64,000 nt of DNA from Mesorhizobium comanense (GCF_005503535.1 NZ_SCNN01000016.1:86321-150320), one strand, 5' to 3'. Counted from the first letter of the stretch, positions 55,957 to 63,677 are shown. The notes: generated from the letters alone by a model not told the origin. Translations and numbers: made by a program.

Positions 55957-56106
55957 CCGCAGGCGGATGCAGCTGACACACCGCTGTCAGCAGGAGCCCC
56001 GAGGGCCGCCACGAGAGCACGCAAGCCCCTAAAGATTCTGACAGTCAGCGCCTGTCCTGGAATGCTCATCTCGATGCGTCGAACCGAACGCCATGGAGAA
56101 GAGATC

Positions 56107-56262
56107 ATGACCGAGAGAACCTGCGCCGCCTGTGATTGCCAGCTCGATGCCGACCCGATCCGCGTCAAGGTCGGCGGCAAGACAGTCGAGGTCTGTTGCG
56201 AAGAATGCGCCCAGGCGCTGAACGAGGCCGGTGCTTCGGCGACCGGCACCGACAAGGACTGA
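56107..56262 (+). CDS. Cys-rich mini-protein (TRASH-like, 51 residues)
   Basis: A 51-residue protein with four well-spaced Cys plus a vicinal pair: TCAACDC near the N-terminus and VCCEECAQAL later. The layout CxxC, then CCxxC within about 40 residues resembles TRASH/YHS-type metal-binding mini-domains that handle copper or zinc. The ATG at 56,107 follows GGAGAAGAGATC; an earlier in-frame ATG is less likely. A DUF1127 gene begins 3 bp after its stop and is probably co-transcribed. Confidence 0.7.
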   Translation: MTERTCAACDCQLDADPIRVKVGGKTVEVCCEECAQALNEAGASATGTDKD

Positions 56263-56265
56263 GCC

Positions 56266-56508
56266 ATGCGCCCCGATCAAGCAACGGCGCAACAACGGCG
56301 CGGCAACGTGCTGCCCCGTGCGGCGATCAGCCCAACGATCATCTGGCGGTCTTTGCACGCCCGATGCGCAGCAGCGGCCAGATGGCTCGGCCGGCAGATG
56401 GAAAAGCGCCGCAGCCGCGTCGCTCTGCTCGAGATGAGCGACGAACAGCTCAAGGACATCGGCCTGTCGCGCAGCGACGCCCATTCGGAGTTCAGGCGCC
56501 GCGCCTGA
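56266..56508 (+). CDS. DUF1127 protein
   Basis: An 80-residue protein with the DUF1127 motif (RRSRVALLEMSDEQLKDIGLSRSDAHSEF) in its C-terminal half. DUF1127 proteins are small, often Arg-rich, and some bind RNA or affect phosphate and sRNA pathways in Agrobacterium and Rhodobacter. The N-terminal half is variable. It directly follows the Cys-rich mini-protein gene. Confidence 0.85.
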   Translation: MRPDQATAQQRRGNVLPRAAISPTIIWRSLHARCAAAARWLGRQMEKRRSRVALLEMSDEQLKDIGLSRSDAHSEFRRRA

Positions 56509-56604
56509 GGCTGAAACGCGCCTTTCGAACGCTCCTGACAGGATTGGACGGCCCCGTGCGTAAAGTACCGAAAATGAAGTCGGTGAGCGGGAGGCGGAAC
56601 GGCC

Positions 56605-57435
56605 ATGTCGCAATTTACGGTTCTGCCGCTGCTGGACACGCCCGTCGTCAGGATACGCGACGTCGTCTGCAGCGGCGAATGCCGGCACAGGAGCAATGAG
56701 GAATGCACCGCGGCCACGCATCTGGTTTTCCCTTATCGCGGCGTCTTCGTGCGGCATGTCGGCCGCAACGACGCCGTGGCCGAAGCCAACCAGCTGCTGT
56801 TCTTTAATGAGGCCGAGCCCTACCAGGTAAGCCATCCCGTCGAGGGTGGTGATGCCTGTCTGGATATCGTTGTCGAGGAGGCACAGTTGCGCGAACTGGC
56901 GCCAAAGGAGCAGTTGCGCGCCGGCGGTGTCCTGGCGTTTCGACGCCAGCGCCGGCGCATCGACCCGCGCGCGCAGGCGCTTGTCGCGCTGTTGCGCCAT
57001 AGCCTGCGCCGCAAGGTCGCCGAAACGCTGGAAGCCGAAACACTTGCCCTGACGCTCGTGCGGCGCTCCCTGGGCGAGCGCACCTCGCATGGGGCGGGCG
57101 CCAGCGCTGGACTGCAGAAGCTGGTCGACCGCGCCAAGCTGGTTCTGTCGTCGGACCTGTCGCGACGCTGGACGCTGGCCGGGATAGCGGCCGAGGTCGG
57201 CGTTTCGGCGGTCTACCTGACCCAGGTTTTCCAACAGGTCGAGGCGATGCCGCTCTATCGCTATCACCTGCGTTTGCGGCTGGCCCGCGCGCTGGACCTG
57301 CTCGGCAGTTACGACAATCTGACCACGCTCGGCATGGACCTCGGCTTTTCCAGCCATAGCCATTTCAGCGCCGCCTTCCGGCAGGTTTACGGACGAACGC
57401 CGGCCGAATTCCAGCGTTCGATCAAATCGCGCTGA
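56605..57435 (+). CDS. AraC-family transcriptional regulator
   Basis: A 276-residue AraC/XylS regulator. The N-terminal half is an effector or cupin-like domain with several Cys and His (CSGECRHRSNEEC). The C-terminal double HTH (about 175-275) has WTLAGIAAEVGVSAVYLTQVF and LGFSSHSHFSAAFRQVYG. It lies 96 bp after the DUF1127 gene on the same strand. Its targets are unknown; the Cys/His cluster could sense metal or redox state. Confidence 0.87.
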   Translation: MSQFTVLPLLDTPVVRIRDVVCSGECRHRSNEECTAATHLVFPYRGVFVRHVGRNDAVAEANQLLFFNEAEPYQVSHPVEGGDACLDIVVEEAQLRELAPKEQLRAGGVLAFRRQRRRIDPRAQALVALLRHSLRRKVAETLEAETLALTLVRRSLGERTSHGAGASAGLQKLVDRAKLVLSSDLSRRWTLAGIAAEVGVSAVYLTQVFQQVEAMPLYRYHLRLRLARALDLLGSYDNLTTLGMDLGFSSHSHFSAAFRQVYGRTPAEFQRSIKSR

Positions 57436-57455
57436 ACCCGCCGGAGCCGGGCGCT

Positions 57456-58229
57456 TCAGCCGTGCAGCGCAGCCATGGCGGCCGCGTGAAGCTCGGGCGT
57501 CGCCGCGGCCAGCACATCACCGCCCTTTTCCGCCGGGCCGCCGTCGAAGGTGGTGACGACACCGCCCGCTTTCTCGATGATGGGGATCAGCGCCACGATA
57601 TCGTAGGGCTTCAATCCGGGATCGGCGACGATGTCGACGCTGCCCGAGGCGATCATGGCGAAGGCATAGCAGTCAGCCCCATAGCGGGCGAGTTGAACCG
57701 TCTTCTCGAACGCATCGTAGCGTGTGCGCGCCTCGCCCTTGAACAGCGCCGGCGTGGTGGTGAACAGCGTCGCTTCGTCGAGTCTTGTCGTCTTGCGGGT
57801 CGTCAGTTTTCGCGGCCCTCCCGGCCCTTCATAGTGCGAACCTGACGCGTTGGCGTAGAAAAGCTCTCCCGTGAAGGGCTGCGCCATCATGCCCGCGACC
57901 GCATCGCCGTCGACCGTCAACCCGACCAGCGTACCCCATACCGGTAGGCCGGAGATGAAGGCGCGCGTGCCGTCGATCGGATCGATCACCCACACATGCT
58001 TGCTCGAAGTATTCTCGCTGCCGTGCTCCTCGCCAAGGATGCCATGGTCGGGATACTCGGCCGAAATCAACGCTCGGATGGCGCGTTCCGTCTCGCGGTC
58101 GGCTTCGGTGACCGGGTCGAAACTGCCCTTCTCCTTATTGGCGACAGCGCCCTGCGCCCGAAAGCGCGGCAGGGTTTCCGCCGCGGCCGCCCGTGCGATG
58201 CGGCGCATGAAATCGATGCTGATGTCCAA
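57456..58229 (-). CDS. hisN: Histidinol-phosphatase, inositol-monophosphatase family
   Basis: A 257-residue Mg-dependent phosphatase. Metal ligands are in DPVTEADRETE, ILGEEHG and WVIDPIDGTRAFISGLP, the signature of the family, with the last Asp in LKPYDIVALIPIIEKAGG. The pattern GTRAF and overall length match HisN-type histidinol-phosphatases, the penultimate step of histidine synthesis in many alphaproteobacteria, but inositol or nucleotide phosphatases share the fold. A secure call needs a tree. Confidence 0.8.
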   Translation of the reverse strand: MDISIDFMRRIARAAAAETLPRFRAQGAVANKEKGSFDPVTEADRETERAIRALISAEYPDHGILGEEHGSENTSSKHVWVIDPIDGTRAFISGLPVWGTLVGLTVDGDAVAGMMAQPFTGELFYANASGSHYEGPGGPRKLTTRKTTRLDEATLFTTTPALFKGEARTRYDAFEKTVQLARYGADCYAFAMIASGSVDIVADPGLKPYDIVALIPIIEKAGGVVTTFDGGPAEKGGDVLAAATPELHAAAMAALHG

Positions 58230-58397
58230 TTGATTCTCCCGCCTCGCCGCATGCCCGATCGGGCTTTCCGCGACTTTCCTGCCAAAACAACGCTGTTTAT
58301 CGATTTATCCGTCGCGCTAACAGTTGCCCAAATGTCACATAGGCATCATCGAAATGCAATTTCCACATCACTCTGAATTAAAAAACCATGAAGGCCG

Positions 58398-58426
58398 CTT
58401 GACATTTGTGCACCGCACAATACGGT
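58398..58426 (+). promoter_or_regulatory. Sigma-70 promoter of the intergenic sRNA
   Basis: CTTGAC (58,398-58,403), 17 bases, then TACGGT (58,421-58,426) form a promoter with a consensus -35 box. Transcription would start around 58,431-58,433, just ahead of the first hairpin. Confidence 0.65.
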
Positions 58427-58430
58427 TGTT

Positions 58431-58517
58431 CTCGGACAGGTTTTCCTGTCCATGCCCTCCTTGGGCGTTTCCTCCCTAGACTTCGACCGTATCGTGCGAA
58501 CGATGCGGTCTTTTTTT
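58431..58517 (+). ncRNA. Intergenic trans-acting sRNA, alpha-r8/MmgR-like
   Basis: A free-standing transcript of about 85 bases is outlined by a promoter and an intrinsic terminator. It has three stems: GGACAGG/CCTGTCC with a TTTT loop (58,434-58,451), GCCC/GGGC with a TCCTT loop (58,454-58,466), and a 10-bp terminator stem (58,486-58,509, loop GCGA) followed by C and seven T. Between stems two and three lies an unpaired GTTTCCTCCCTAG. The decamer TTTCCTCCCT is, from memory, the conserved single-stranded motif of the rhizobial MmgR (alpha-r8) sRNA family. It can pair with ribosome-binding sites. It lies between hisN and hutG-like genes. Confidence 0.72.
58486..58517 (+). terminator. Terminator of the sRNA
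   Basis: A 10-bp stem with one G-U pair (ACCGTATCGT/ACGATGCGGT) and a GCGA tetraloop is followed by C and seven T residues. No protein gene on this strand precedes it, so it marks an RNA gene. Confidence 0.88.
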
Positions 58518-58557
58518 AACCCGCCAATCCGGTTGTCCGTACCCGGGGGCTCGGATG

Positions 58558-59499
58558 TCACTCCGCGGCCAGCGGCAGGTCGACGAAATGATGGTCGGGC
58601 ATTGACATCAGGTCGGCGCAGAACCGTGTCAGGTCGTCGGCCAGCGCATCGAAGCCGGCCGCCTTCTCGAATGTCCGCTCGTTCATGTAGAGCCCGCGAT
58701 TGACCTCGATCTGCAGCGCATGCAGATGACGCGCCGGGCGACCGTAATGCTCGGTGATGAAACCGCCCGCATAGGGCTTGTTGTGAGCGACGGTGTAGCC
58801 CATCGCGGAAAGCAGGCCTATCGCGGTTTCTGTCAGGGCGGCGGTAGCCGAGATGCCGAAACGGTCGCCGATGATGAAGTCCGGCCGCAGGCCGCTGTCG
58901 CCGACGCGAATGCTTGCCGGCATCGAATGGCAGTCGATCAGTACGGCAAAGCCGAAGCGGGCATGGGTCCTCGTCAGAAGCCGTTTCAACGTTTCGTGAT
59001 AGGGTTTGTAGACGGCCTCGATGCGGGCAACCGCCTCGGCCAGCGGCAAGCGGCCCGGATAGATGTCCAGCCCCTCGCCGACCAGCTTCGGTACGGTGCC
59101 CAGTCCGCCCGCCACCCGCGCCGAGCGGATGTTGCAGAAGGACGGCACCGGCTCGGCGAACATGCGCGGATCGAGTTCCCAGGGCTCACGGTTGACGTCG
59201 AGATAGGCGCGCGGGAAATTCGCCGCCAGCATCGGAGCGCCGAGCGCCACGGCGCCCCCGAACAATTCGTCGACATAGCAGTCTTCCGACCGGCGGATGG
59301 CATTGCGATCGAGCCTCGCCATGGCGAGGAAGCGTTCCGGATAGTGGCGGCCGCTATGCGGTGAGTCGAAGAGAAAGGGGACACGCTGCTCGGCGCCCGA
59401 CCGGATTTCGAAGGGTGGAAAAACCGAAAAATCCTCGGCTGCCGTCTTCAATTTGAACGAACCCGGAAACACCAGTGCATCATGGCGTGAACCTGCCAC
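58558..59499 (-). CDS. N-formylglutamate amidohydrolase family protein
   Basis: A 313-residue protein of the HutG/FGase family, which hydrolyses N-formylglutamate to formate and glutamate in histidine degradation. Family segments are VPFLFDSPHSGRHYPE, NFPRAYLDVNREPWELD, CHSMPAS and LQIEVNRGLYM, which supply the metal and substrate contacts. No other hut genes are nearby, and the neighbour on the other side is a CpdR gene. The first codons (GTG at 59,499) are uncertain; a later GTG at about 59,472 is possible. Confidence 0.87.
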   Translation of the reverse strand: MAGSRHDALVFPGSFKLKTAAEDFSVFPPFEIRSGAEQRVPFLFDSPHSGRHYPERFLAMARLDRNAIRRSEDCYVDELFGGAVALGAPMLAANFPRAYLDVNREPWELDPRMFAEPVPSFCNIRSARVAGGLGTVPKLVGEGLDIYPGRLPLAEAVARIEAVYKPYHETLKRLLTRTHARFGFAVLIDCHSMPASIRVGDSGLRPDFIIGDRFGISATAALTETAIGLLSAMGYTVAHNKPYAGGFITEHYGRPARHLHALQIEVNRGLYMNERTFEKAAGFDALADDLTRFCADLMSMPDHHFVDLPLAAE

Positions 59500-59661
59500 C
59501 TTGCTGGCCGCATGTCCAGCATTTCAGCGGTCGCGCCGCCAGGCAAATGTGGCCCGGGCGCGTCCGCGTTCACTTGATGTTTACTCTCACCTCCTCATAT
59601 ACAGGATGGTTAACGGGCTTGCCTGGCGGCAGTCTGGGGCGGGTGATTCGGACGGGATATC

Positions 59662-60024
59662 ATGGCACGCATTCTTCTGGCGGAAGACGACGACGATATG
59701 CGTCGGTTCCTCGTCAAGGCGCTTGAGCGCGCCGGTTACCAGGTCAGCGATTTCGACAATGGCGCCAGCGCCTATGAGCGCTTGCGCGAGGAGCCGTTCT
59801 CGCTGCTTCTGACCGACATCGTCATGCCGGAGATGGACGGTATCGAACTGGCGCGCCGCGCCACCGAGATCGATCCGGACCTCAAGGTCATGTTCATCAC
59901 CGGTTTCGCCGCCGTCGCGCTGAACCCGGATTCCAAGGCGCCCAAGGACGCCAAGGTGCTGTCCAAGCCCTTCCACCTGCGCGATCTCGTCAACGAGGTC
60001 GAGAAGATGCTGCAGGCGGCCTGA
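59662..60024 (+). CDS. cpdR: Single-domain response regulator CpdR
   Basis: A 120-residue receiver-only protein. It has the acidic pocket AEDDDD (residues 7-12), phospho-acceptor Asp52 in LLTDIVMPEMDG, Thr in FITGFAA and Lys in LSKPFHL. The sequence follows the CpdR pattern of Caulobacter and Sinorhizobium closely (MARILLAEDDDDMRRFLVKA). Unphosphorylated CpdR brings ClpXP to the pole to destroy cell-cycle proteins such as CtrA; phosphorylation by the CckA-ChpT relay turns this off. In Sinorhizobium its loss disturbs bacteroid formation. Confidence 0.95.
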   Translation: MARILLAEDDDDMRRFLVKALERAGYQVSDFDNGASAYERLREEPFSLLLTDIVMPEMDGIELARRATEIDPDLKVMFITGFAAVALNPDSKAPKDAKVLSKPFHLRDLVNEVEKMLQAA

Positions 60025-60138
60025 GCCGCCTTCGGCAGGCCGCAGGCACCATTTCACAGGCTCCGCCGGAGGACAGGTTTTTCCTTTTTCCGGCTATTGA
60101 CGCGCCGGACCAAAAATGGTGTATGCGCGGCATCGGAT

Positions 60139-60213
60139 GGGCGTGTAGCTCAGCGGGAGAGCACTGCATTGACATTGCAGGGGTCACAAGTTCAATCCTT
60201 GTCACGCCCACCA
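60139..60213 (+). tRNA. tRNA-Val (anticodon GAC)
   Basis: The 75-base sequence folds as a full cloverleaf. Acceptor stem GGGCGTG/CACGCCC, D-stem GCTC/GAGC, anticodon stem CTGCA/TGCAG with loop TTGACAT (anticodon GAC at 60,171-60,173), T-stem ACAAG/CTTGT with loop TTCAATC, and an encoded 3' ACCA. The gene's 3' end borders a tyrosine integrase, so it served as the attachment site of the following element. Confidence 0.96.
60190..60213 (+). other. Probable attL within the tRNA-Val 3' end
   Basis: The integrase gene begins 65 bp after the tRNA, and sequence composition changes here. Elements of this type insert in the 3' part of a tRNA and restore it, so the crossover core should lie in the T-arm and acceptor sequence. 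No second copy is present in the window, so the limits cannot be fixed. Confidence 0.5.
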
Positions 60214-60278
60214 TCCTCTTGAAAATCAATGGCTTACGCTGAGCATTCGCTGGTGAGGCATCCAGGGGATGCACCAGA

Positions 60279-61892
60279 ATGCGCAATCCGACCTATCTCG
60301 AAATCTCCCGTCACCGGGTTTTCTATTTCCGCTGGCCGCTGATCAGACCCGGCGCTGCCGGTAGCGGGATGCAGACAAGTCTCAAAATTTCGCTTGGTAC
60401 CAGGGCAGGCTCGGAAGCCTTGTCTCTGGCTCGGCACCTAAGCTATGTCGGCCAAGCCCTCATGAAACAGTGGTCAGCATCCGGCATGCGCTACGACGAG
60501 ATACGTGCAGCTCTTAAGAAGCACTTCCAAGATGCGTTAGCCCGCCGCAAAAGCGAGATGGCTGCGGAAGGGCGACTCTCAGTCATGCACGTAGGCGCCC
60601 TGCAGAATGGGGTTGGGTTCGCGGAAGAAGCCATCGCAACGGGCTCCGACATCTTGCCGCACATTAGCGATGACTCGCTAGCCATCGGCTTTGCCGAAAA
60701 GTACGGCTTGCCTCTAGCTCCGGGCTCGCGTGCATTTGAGACGTTCAAAGTGGAAATGCGAAAGGCATACAGGGATTACTGCGCAAAGGTTATGGCTCAC
60801 GATCAGTCCTTTGAGAGCTTCGAGTTCGACGAAACCGTGATTCCGTTAAGCTCAACATTTGCAAAACCCGCGTCCGGGCCTGTGAACACCCTTACCGATG
60901 TCGCAGCCAAGTTCGTTGCCGAGCAGAAAAAGGCTGAGAGCTGGGTCACGCGGACCGAGCAGCAGAAGCTACAACACCTCGAACTCTTGAAAGAGATTCT
61001 TGGAACGGAGATCGATATCGCCGACGTCACATCTTCAGACGTCCAACGGGTAAAAGAGACGCTTCTAAACTATCCTCGCAATAGAAATAAAATCGAAGCC
61101 ACAAGAAAACGGTCTATCGAGGAGCTATCGAAGCTTCGCGGGTACACAACGCTGAGTGTCCGCACCATAAACACTTATCTACAAACCTACTTCGGTCTGT
61201 TCGCTTGGGCCAGGAAAAACAGATTTGTCGCTGAAAATCTGTTTGATGGGTTAGGTTTAAAAAAGAGCAAGAAGCAAGCGGAAGCGGCTCAGAGAGATGC
61301 GTTTTCGCAGGACCAAATTGAGCTAATGACTGCCGAGTTGCTGGAAAATAAGAGGGGCCTGATCAATAAGGAATATCAGAAATGGGGGCCTTTGATCGGG
61401 CTGTACACAGGCGCCAGGCTTAACGAAATCTGCCAGCTTGAACTTGCAGACATCAAGCAAGACGCCGCCATCTGGTATTTCGATTTCAATGACGAGGGCG
61501 ACCAAAAGCGTCTAAAGACCACTGCCTCCCGCAGGATGGTACCCGTTCATGACCAGCTCATCGCAATGGGATTTTTGGAGTACGTGGATGCGCTGAGACC
61601 GCGCGGTCAGAAGCGGCTCTTTCCTGATTTTTCTTTCAGCGCAAAGGAAGGCTATGGAAGGCCACTCTCGCGATGGTTCAATGAACGCTTTCTGGTTGCG
61701 CTGGACATCAAGACCGATGATCTGGTGTTCCACAGCTTCAGGCATACCATGGTGACGAGGCTTTTGCAGGCTGGCGAGCAGGAAAACTTGGTCAAGGCCA
61801 TCGTCGGCCACACAAGGCAGGGTGTCACCCAGCAGCACTATTTCAAGGGCTATACGCTTGCACAGATGCAAGAAGCACTGCGAAAATTCTAG
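60279..61892 (+). CDS. Tyrosine recombinase/integrase of an integrated element
   Basis: A 537-residue phage-type integrase. The N-terminal half includes a domain seen in DUF6538-type integrases (ISRHRVFYFRWPLIRP), followed by a SAM-like core-binding region and the catalytic domain (from about residue 340). Active-site residues are Arg in YTGARLNEICQLEL, HSFRHTMVTRLLQ near 485, the His in VGHTRQGV and the nucleophile Tyr in QQHYFKGYT. Codon use is less GC-biased than that of genes to the left. It is oriented away from the tRNA. Confidence 0.92.
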   Translation: MRNPTYLEISRHRVFYFRWPLIRPGAAGSGMQTSLKISLGTRAGSEALSLARHLSYVGQALMKQWSASGMRYDEIRAALKKHFQDALARRKSEMAAEGRLSVMHVGALQNGVGFAEEAIATGSDILPHISDDSLAIGFAEKYGLPLAPGSRAFETFKVEMRKAYRDYCAKVMAHDQSFESFEFDETVIPLSSTFAKPASGPVNTLTDVAAKFVAEQKKAESWVTRTEQQKLQHLELLKEILGTEIDIADVTSSDVQRVKETLLNYPRNRNKIEATRKRSIEELSKLRGYTTLSVRTINTYLQTYFGLFAWARKNRFVAENLFDGLGLKKSKKQAEAAQRDAFSQDQIELMTAELLENKRGLINKEYQKWGPLIGLYTGARLNEICQLELADIKQDAAIWYFDFNDEGDQKRLKTTASRRMVPVHDQLIAMGFLEYVDALRPRGQKRLFPDFSFSAKEGYGRPLSRWFNERFLVALDIKTDDLVFHSFRHTMVTRLLQAGEQENLVKAIVGHTRQGVTQQHYFKGYTLAQMQEALRKF

Positions 61893-62125
61893 CTGCCCAT
61901 CACCTGTTTGACGAGCGCCAGGACGTCTAGGTCAATAATCTCAGCGAGTTCCAAAAGCTCCACGAGGTCAACCCTGCGTTGGCCGCTCTCGATGTTGGCT
62001 ATGAAAGGCTGATGTCGTCCTAAAGCCTTGGCGACCTGAGCCTGAGACAAGCCCTTCGAGCGACGCTGCTCTGCCAGTGCCGCCGCTATCATCAGATGAC
62101 GTTTTGAGTGCAGCGATTTCGGCAT
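61889..62125 (-). CDS. XRE-family HTH regulator
   Basis: A 78-residue Cro/C1-type DNA-binding protein consisting almost only of the HTH (RSKGLSQAQVAKALGRHQPF and IANIESGQRRVDLVELLELA). Its stop overlaps the integrase stop in a shared CTAG, so the genes are tail to tail. It is divergent from the unknown gene at 62,239, and a perfect palindrome lies between them, which suggests it represses itself and that gene. Confidence 0.88.
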   Translation of the reverse strand: MPKSLHSKRHLMIAAALAEQRRSKGLSQAQVAKALGRHQPFIANIESGQRRVDLVELLELAEIIDLDVLALVKQVMGS

Positions 62126-62172
62126 AGCCCGTTGACGACACGTTCAACAGGCGGGTAATCCGAAATTCAGAT

Positions 62173-62189
62173 TATCCAAAAATTGGATA
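62173..62189. promoter_or_regulatory. Candidate operator of the XRE regulator
   Basis: TATCCAAAAATTGGATA is a perfect 17-bp palindrome (7-bp arms, AAA centre), 48 bp upstream of the XRE start and 50 bp upstream of the next gene. Size and symmetry fit a Cro/C1-type dimer site. Confidence 0.6.
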
Positions 62190-62238
62190 TACGGATCAGA
62201 TACGGGCTGCGATTTCGGGAAACAGACAGGGGTTAATA

Positions 62239-62856
62239 ATGGAAATTTTGCTAGTTCTGATCGTGCTTGGAGCAGGAGTCTTCTATTTCCTAAAAGGCAA
62301 CGTTCGAAGAGGTGCCGAGACCGTAAGGGCATCGATATTCTTGACCGGCTTGGAGTCTGGCAGCACGGTCGCTGAGGCCAACCTTGTGGCCAGCATGGAC
62401 GCGGAACATATGCCGACCTCTATGATCCACAACGCCATGGACCAGGTGCGGCTATTCTACGGTGGCAAGCAGTTGCCCATGATCGCGGAAGCGTATCGAA
62501 AGGGTATGCAGCCTAAGCTCACGATATGGAATCAAGTCCTCATAGACATGCTTCATTCCTCCACCCCGAAGCAGAAGACTGACAACAGCGACACTCATGG
62601 ACATCGCGGCGGCGTCTCCCAAGAGATTGAGCAAGCCAACAAAGCGCGAAACCATAGGATGGGCTTCGATGAATATCTCGGTGCAGTTGTAGCTGAGGCC
62701 AAGCGCCTGGACGGCAAGGCTAGCACTGACTTGCATTGGATCGAACTGACCGACGATGAAGGCACTAAGCGTGCTTACACAGACGGGATCGACCCCAAGT
62801 GGCTCGCTGCCGAAATCGTGAAGCTGGGGCCGCCGCCTCCGTGGCGAGTGAGCTAG
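62239..62856 (+). CDS. Membrane-anchored protein of unknown function
   Basis: A 205-residue protein with an N-terminal membrane helix (MEILLVLIVLGAGVFYFLKG) and a soluble remainder. Segments of note are EANLVASMDAEHMPTSMIHN and MGFDEYLGAVVAEAKRL; the C-terminus is GPPPPWRVS. No family is recognised. It is a cargo gene of the element, under probable control of the divergent XRE regulator. Codon use is typical of the element, not of the host. Confidence 0.7.
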   Translation: MEILLVLIVLGAGVFYFLKGNVRRGAETVRASIFLTGLESGSTVAEANLVASMDAEHMPTSMIHNAMDQVRLFYGGKQLPMIAEAYRKGMQPKLTIWNQVLIDMLHSSTPKQKTDNSDTHGHRGGVSQEIEQANKARNHRMGFDEYLGAVVAEAKRLDGKASTDLHWIELTDDEGTKRAYTDGIDPKWLAAEIVKLGPPPPWRVS

Positions 62857-62966
62857 CTTCTCCAGGGAGGCTCACAGGACTCGTTTGTTCGACCGTCGCG
62901 GGATTGGGCGCAGAATTGCCTCGACCACTCTCAGCGGCCTTCCCTGCCCGATTGCGGCCCATCCTG

Positions 62967-63602
62967 TCAAAGCCCCCAGGCCAGCAAGTTGGCTTCGGCC
63001 TGATCGGGTGCCTTCCCCTTGATGCGGAGCACCGTTTGCCGCGTCAAACCCGCTTCCTTGGCAATGGTCGAAACGCCCTCACCATTAGCCAGCATATCCA
63101 TCACAAGCTGATACTGACGCCGGTCATAGGTCGGCTTGCGACCAAGATACTTCGTATCCTTCGTCTGTGCGTGGGCTATGCCAGCCTTCTGGGCTTCCTT
63201 CGTCGCCTCTGCTTGGGCTTGAGCGGTTGCTGCCATGAACGCAATCAAAGCATCACGTACCGCTTGCTGGATCGGGTCCGTAGTGGCCCCATCGAACGTC
63301 ATGTTATTGATGACTGTTCTGATGGTAACCCCTCTGCGCATGAACTCCCTGATCACATCACAGACATCTTGATAGTTTCGCCCAAGCCGATCTACCCATC
63401 GCACCACGAGCGTATCGCCCATGCGGAGCATGTCATACAGGCGCCTGCCCTCTGAGCGATCCGCGAGCTTTGTGCTCAAGCCGGATGCTCCTTGGTCAGA
63501 AACAACTGTGTCGATCTGGAAGCCGGCCTTCCTAGCCTGGGCCTCTTGATGCTCAATGGTCTGATCGGTCGTCGAGACTCGGGCATAAAGGATAACGGAC
63601 AT
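62967..63602 (-). CDS. Serine recombinase (resolvase/invertase family)
   Basis: A 211-residue small serine recombinase. The catalytic Ser is residue 10 in LYARVSTTDQ, with Arg8, and further active-site Arg residues lie in the RWVDRLGRNYQDV helix. The C-terminal HTH is GVSTIAKEAGLTRQTVLRI. The ATG at 63,602 follows GGAGATAGTT. It resembles Tn3-type resolvases and DNA invertases. Its start codon and ribosome-binding site lie within a large dyad, and more dyads follow upstream. Confidence 0.93.
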   Translation of the reverse strand: MSVILYARVSTTDQTIEHQEAQARKAGFQIDTVVSDQGASGLSTKLADRSEGRRLYDMLRMGDTLVVRWVDRLGRNYQDVCDVIREFMRRGVTIRTVINNMTFDGATTDPIQQAVRDALIAFMAATAQAQAEATKEAQKAGIAHAQTKDTKYLGRKPTYDRRQYQLVMDMLANGEGVSTIAKEAGLTRQTVLRIKGKAPDQAEANLLAWGL

Positions 63603-63635
63603 AACTATCTCCATGTACGATAGGGTTATGTCCGT
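63595..63635. repeat. Large dyad over the recombinase start codon
   Basis: ACGGACATAAC and GTTATGTCCGT form perfect 11-bp arms with a 19-base centre. Inside them TATC/GATA adds 4 bp after a 2-base bulge. The recombinase ATG is in one arm and its GGAGAT site is in the centre, so the RNA hairpin would hide both. Confidence 0.85.
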
Positions 63636-63643
63636 AGATAATC

Positions 63644-63677
63644 GTGTACGTTGACTCACGTCAATCCTAACGTACAC
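63644..63677. repeat. Second dyad upstream of the recombinase
   Basis: GTGTACGTT and AACGTACAC are perfect 9-bp arms around 16 bases, and an inner TTGAC/GTCAA pair overlaps them. The half-site TGTACG also occurs at 63,614 and 63,699. Confidence 0.8.

Noticed and set aside
59990..60286. Minus-strand ORF of 98 codons across the tRNA, reading GVTRIELVTPAMSMQCS
   Set aside because: It is the antisense translation of the tRNA-Val gene, a well-known source of false protein annotations.
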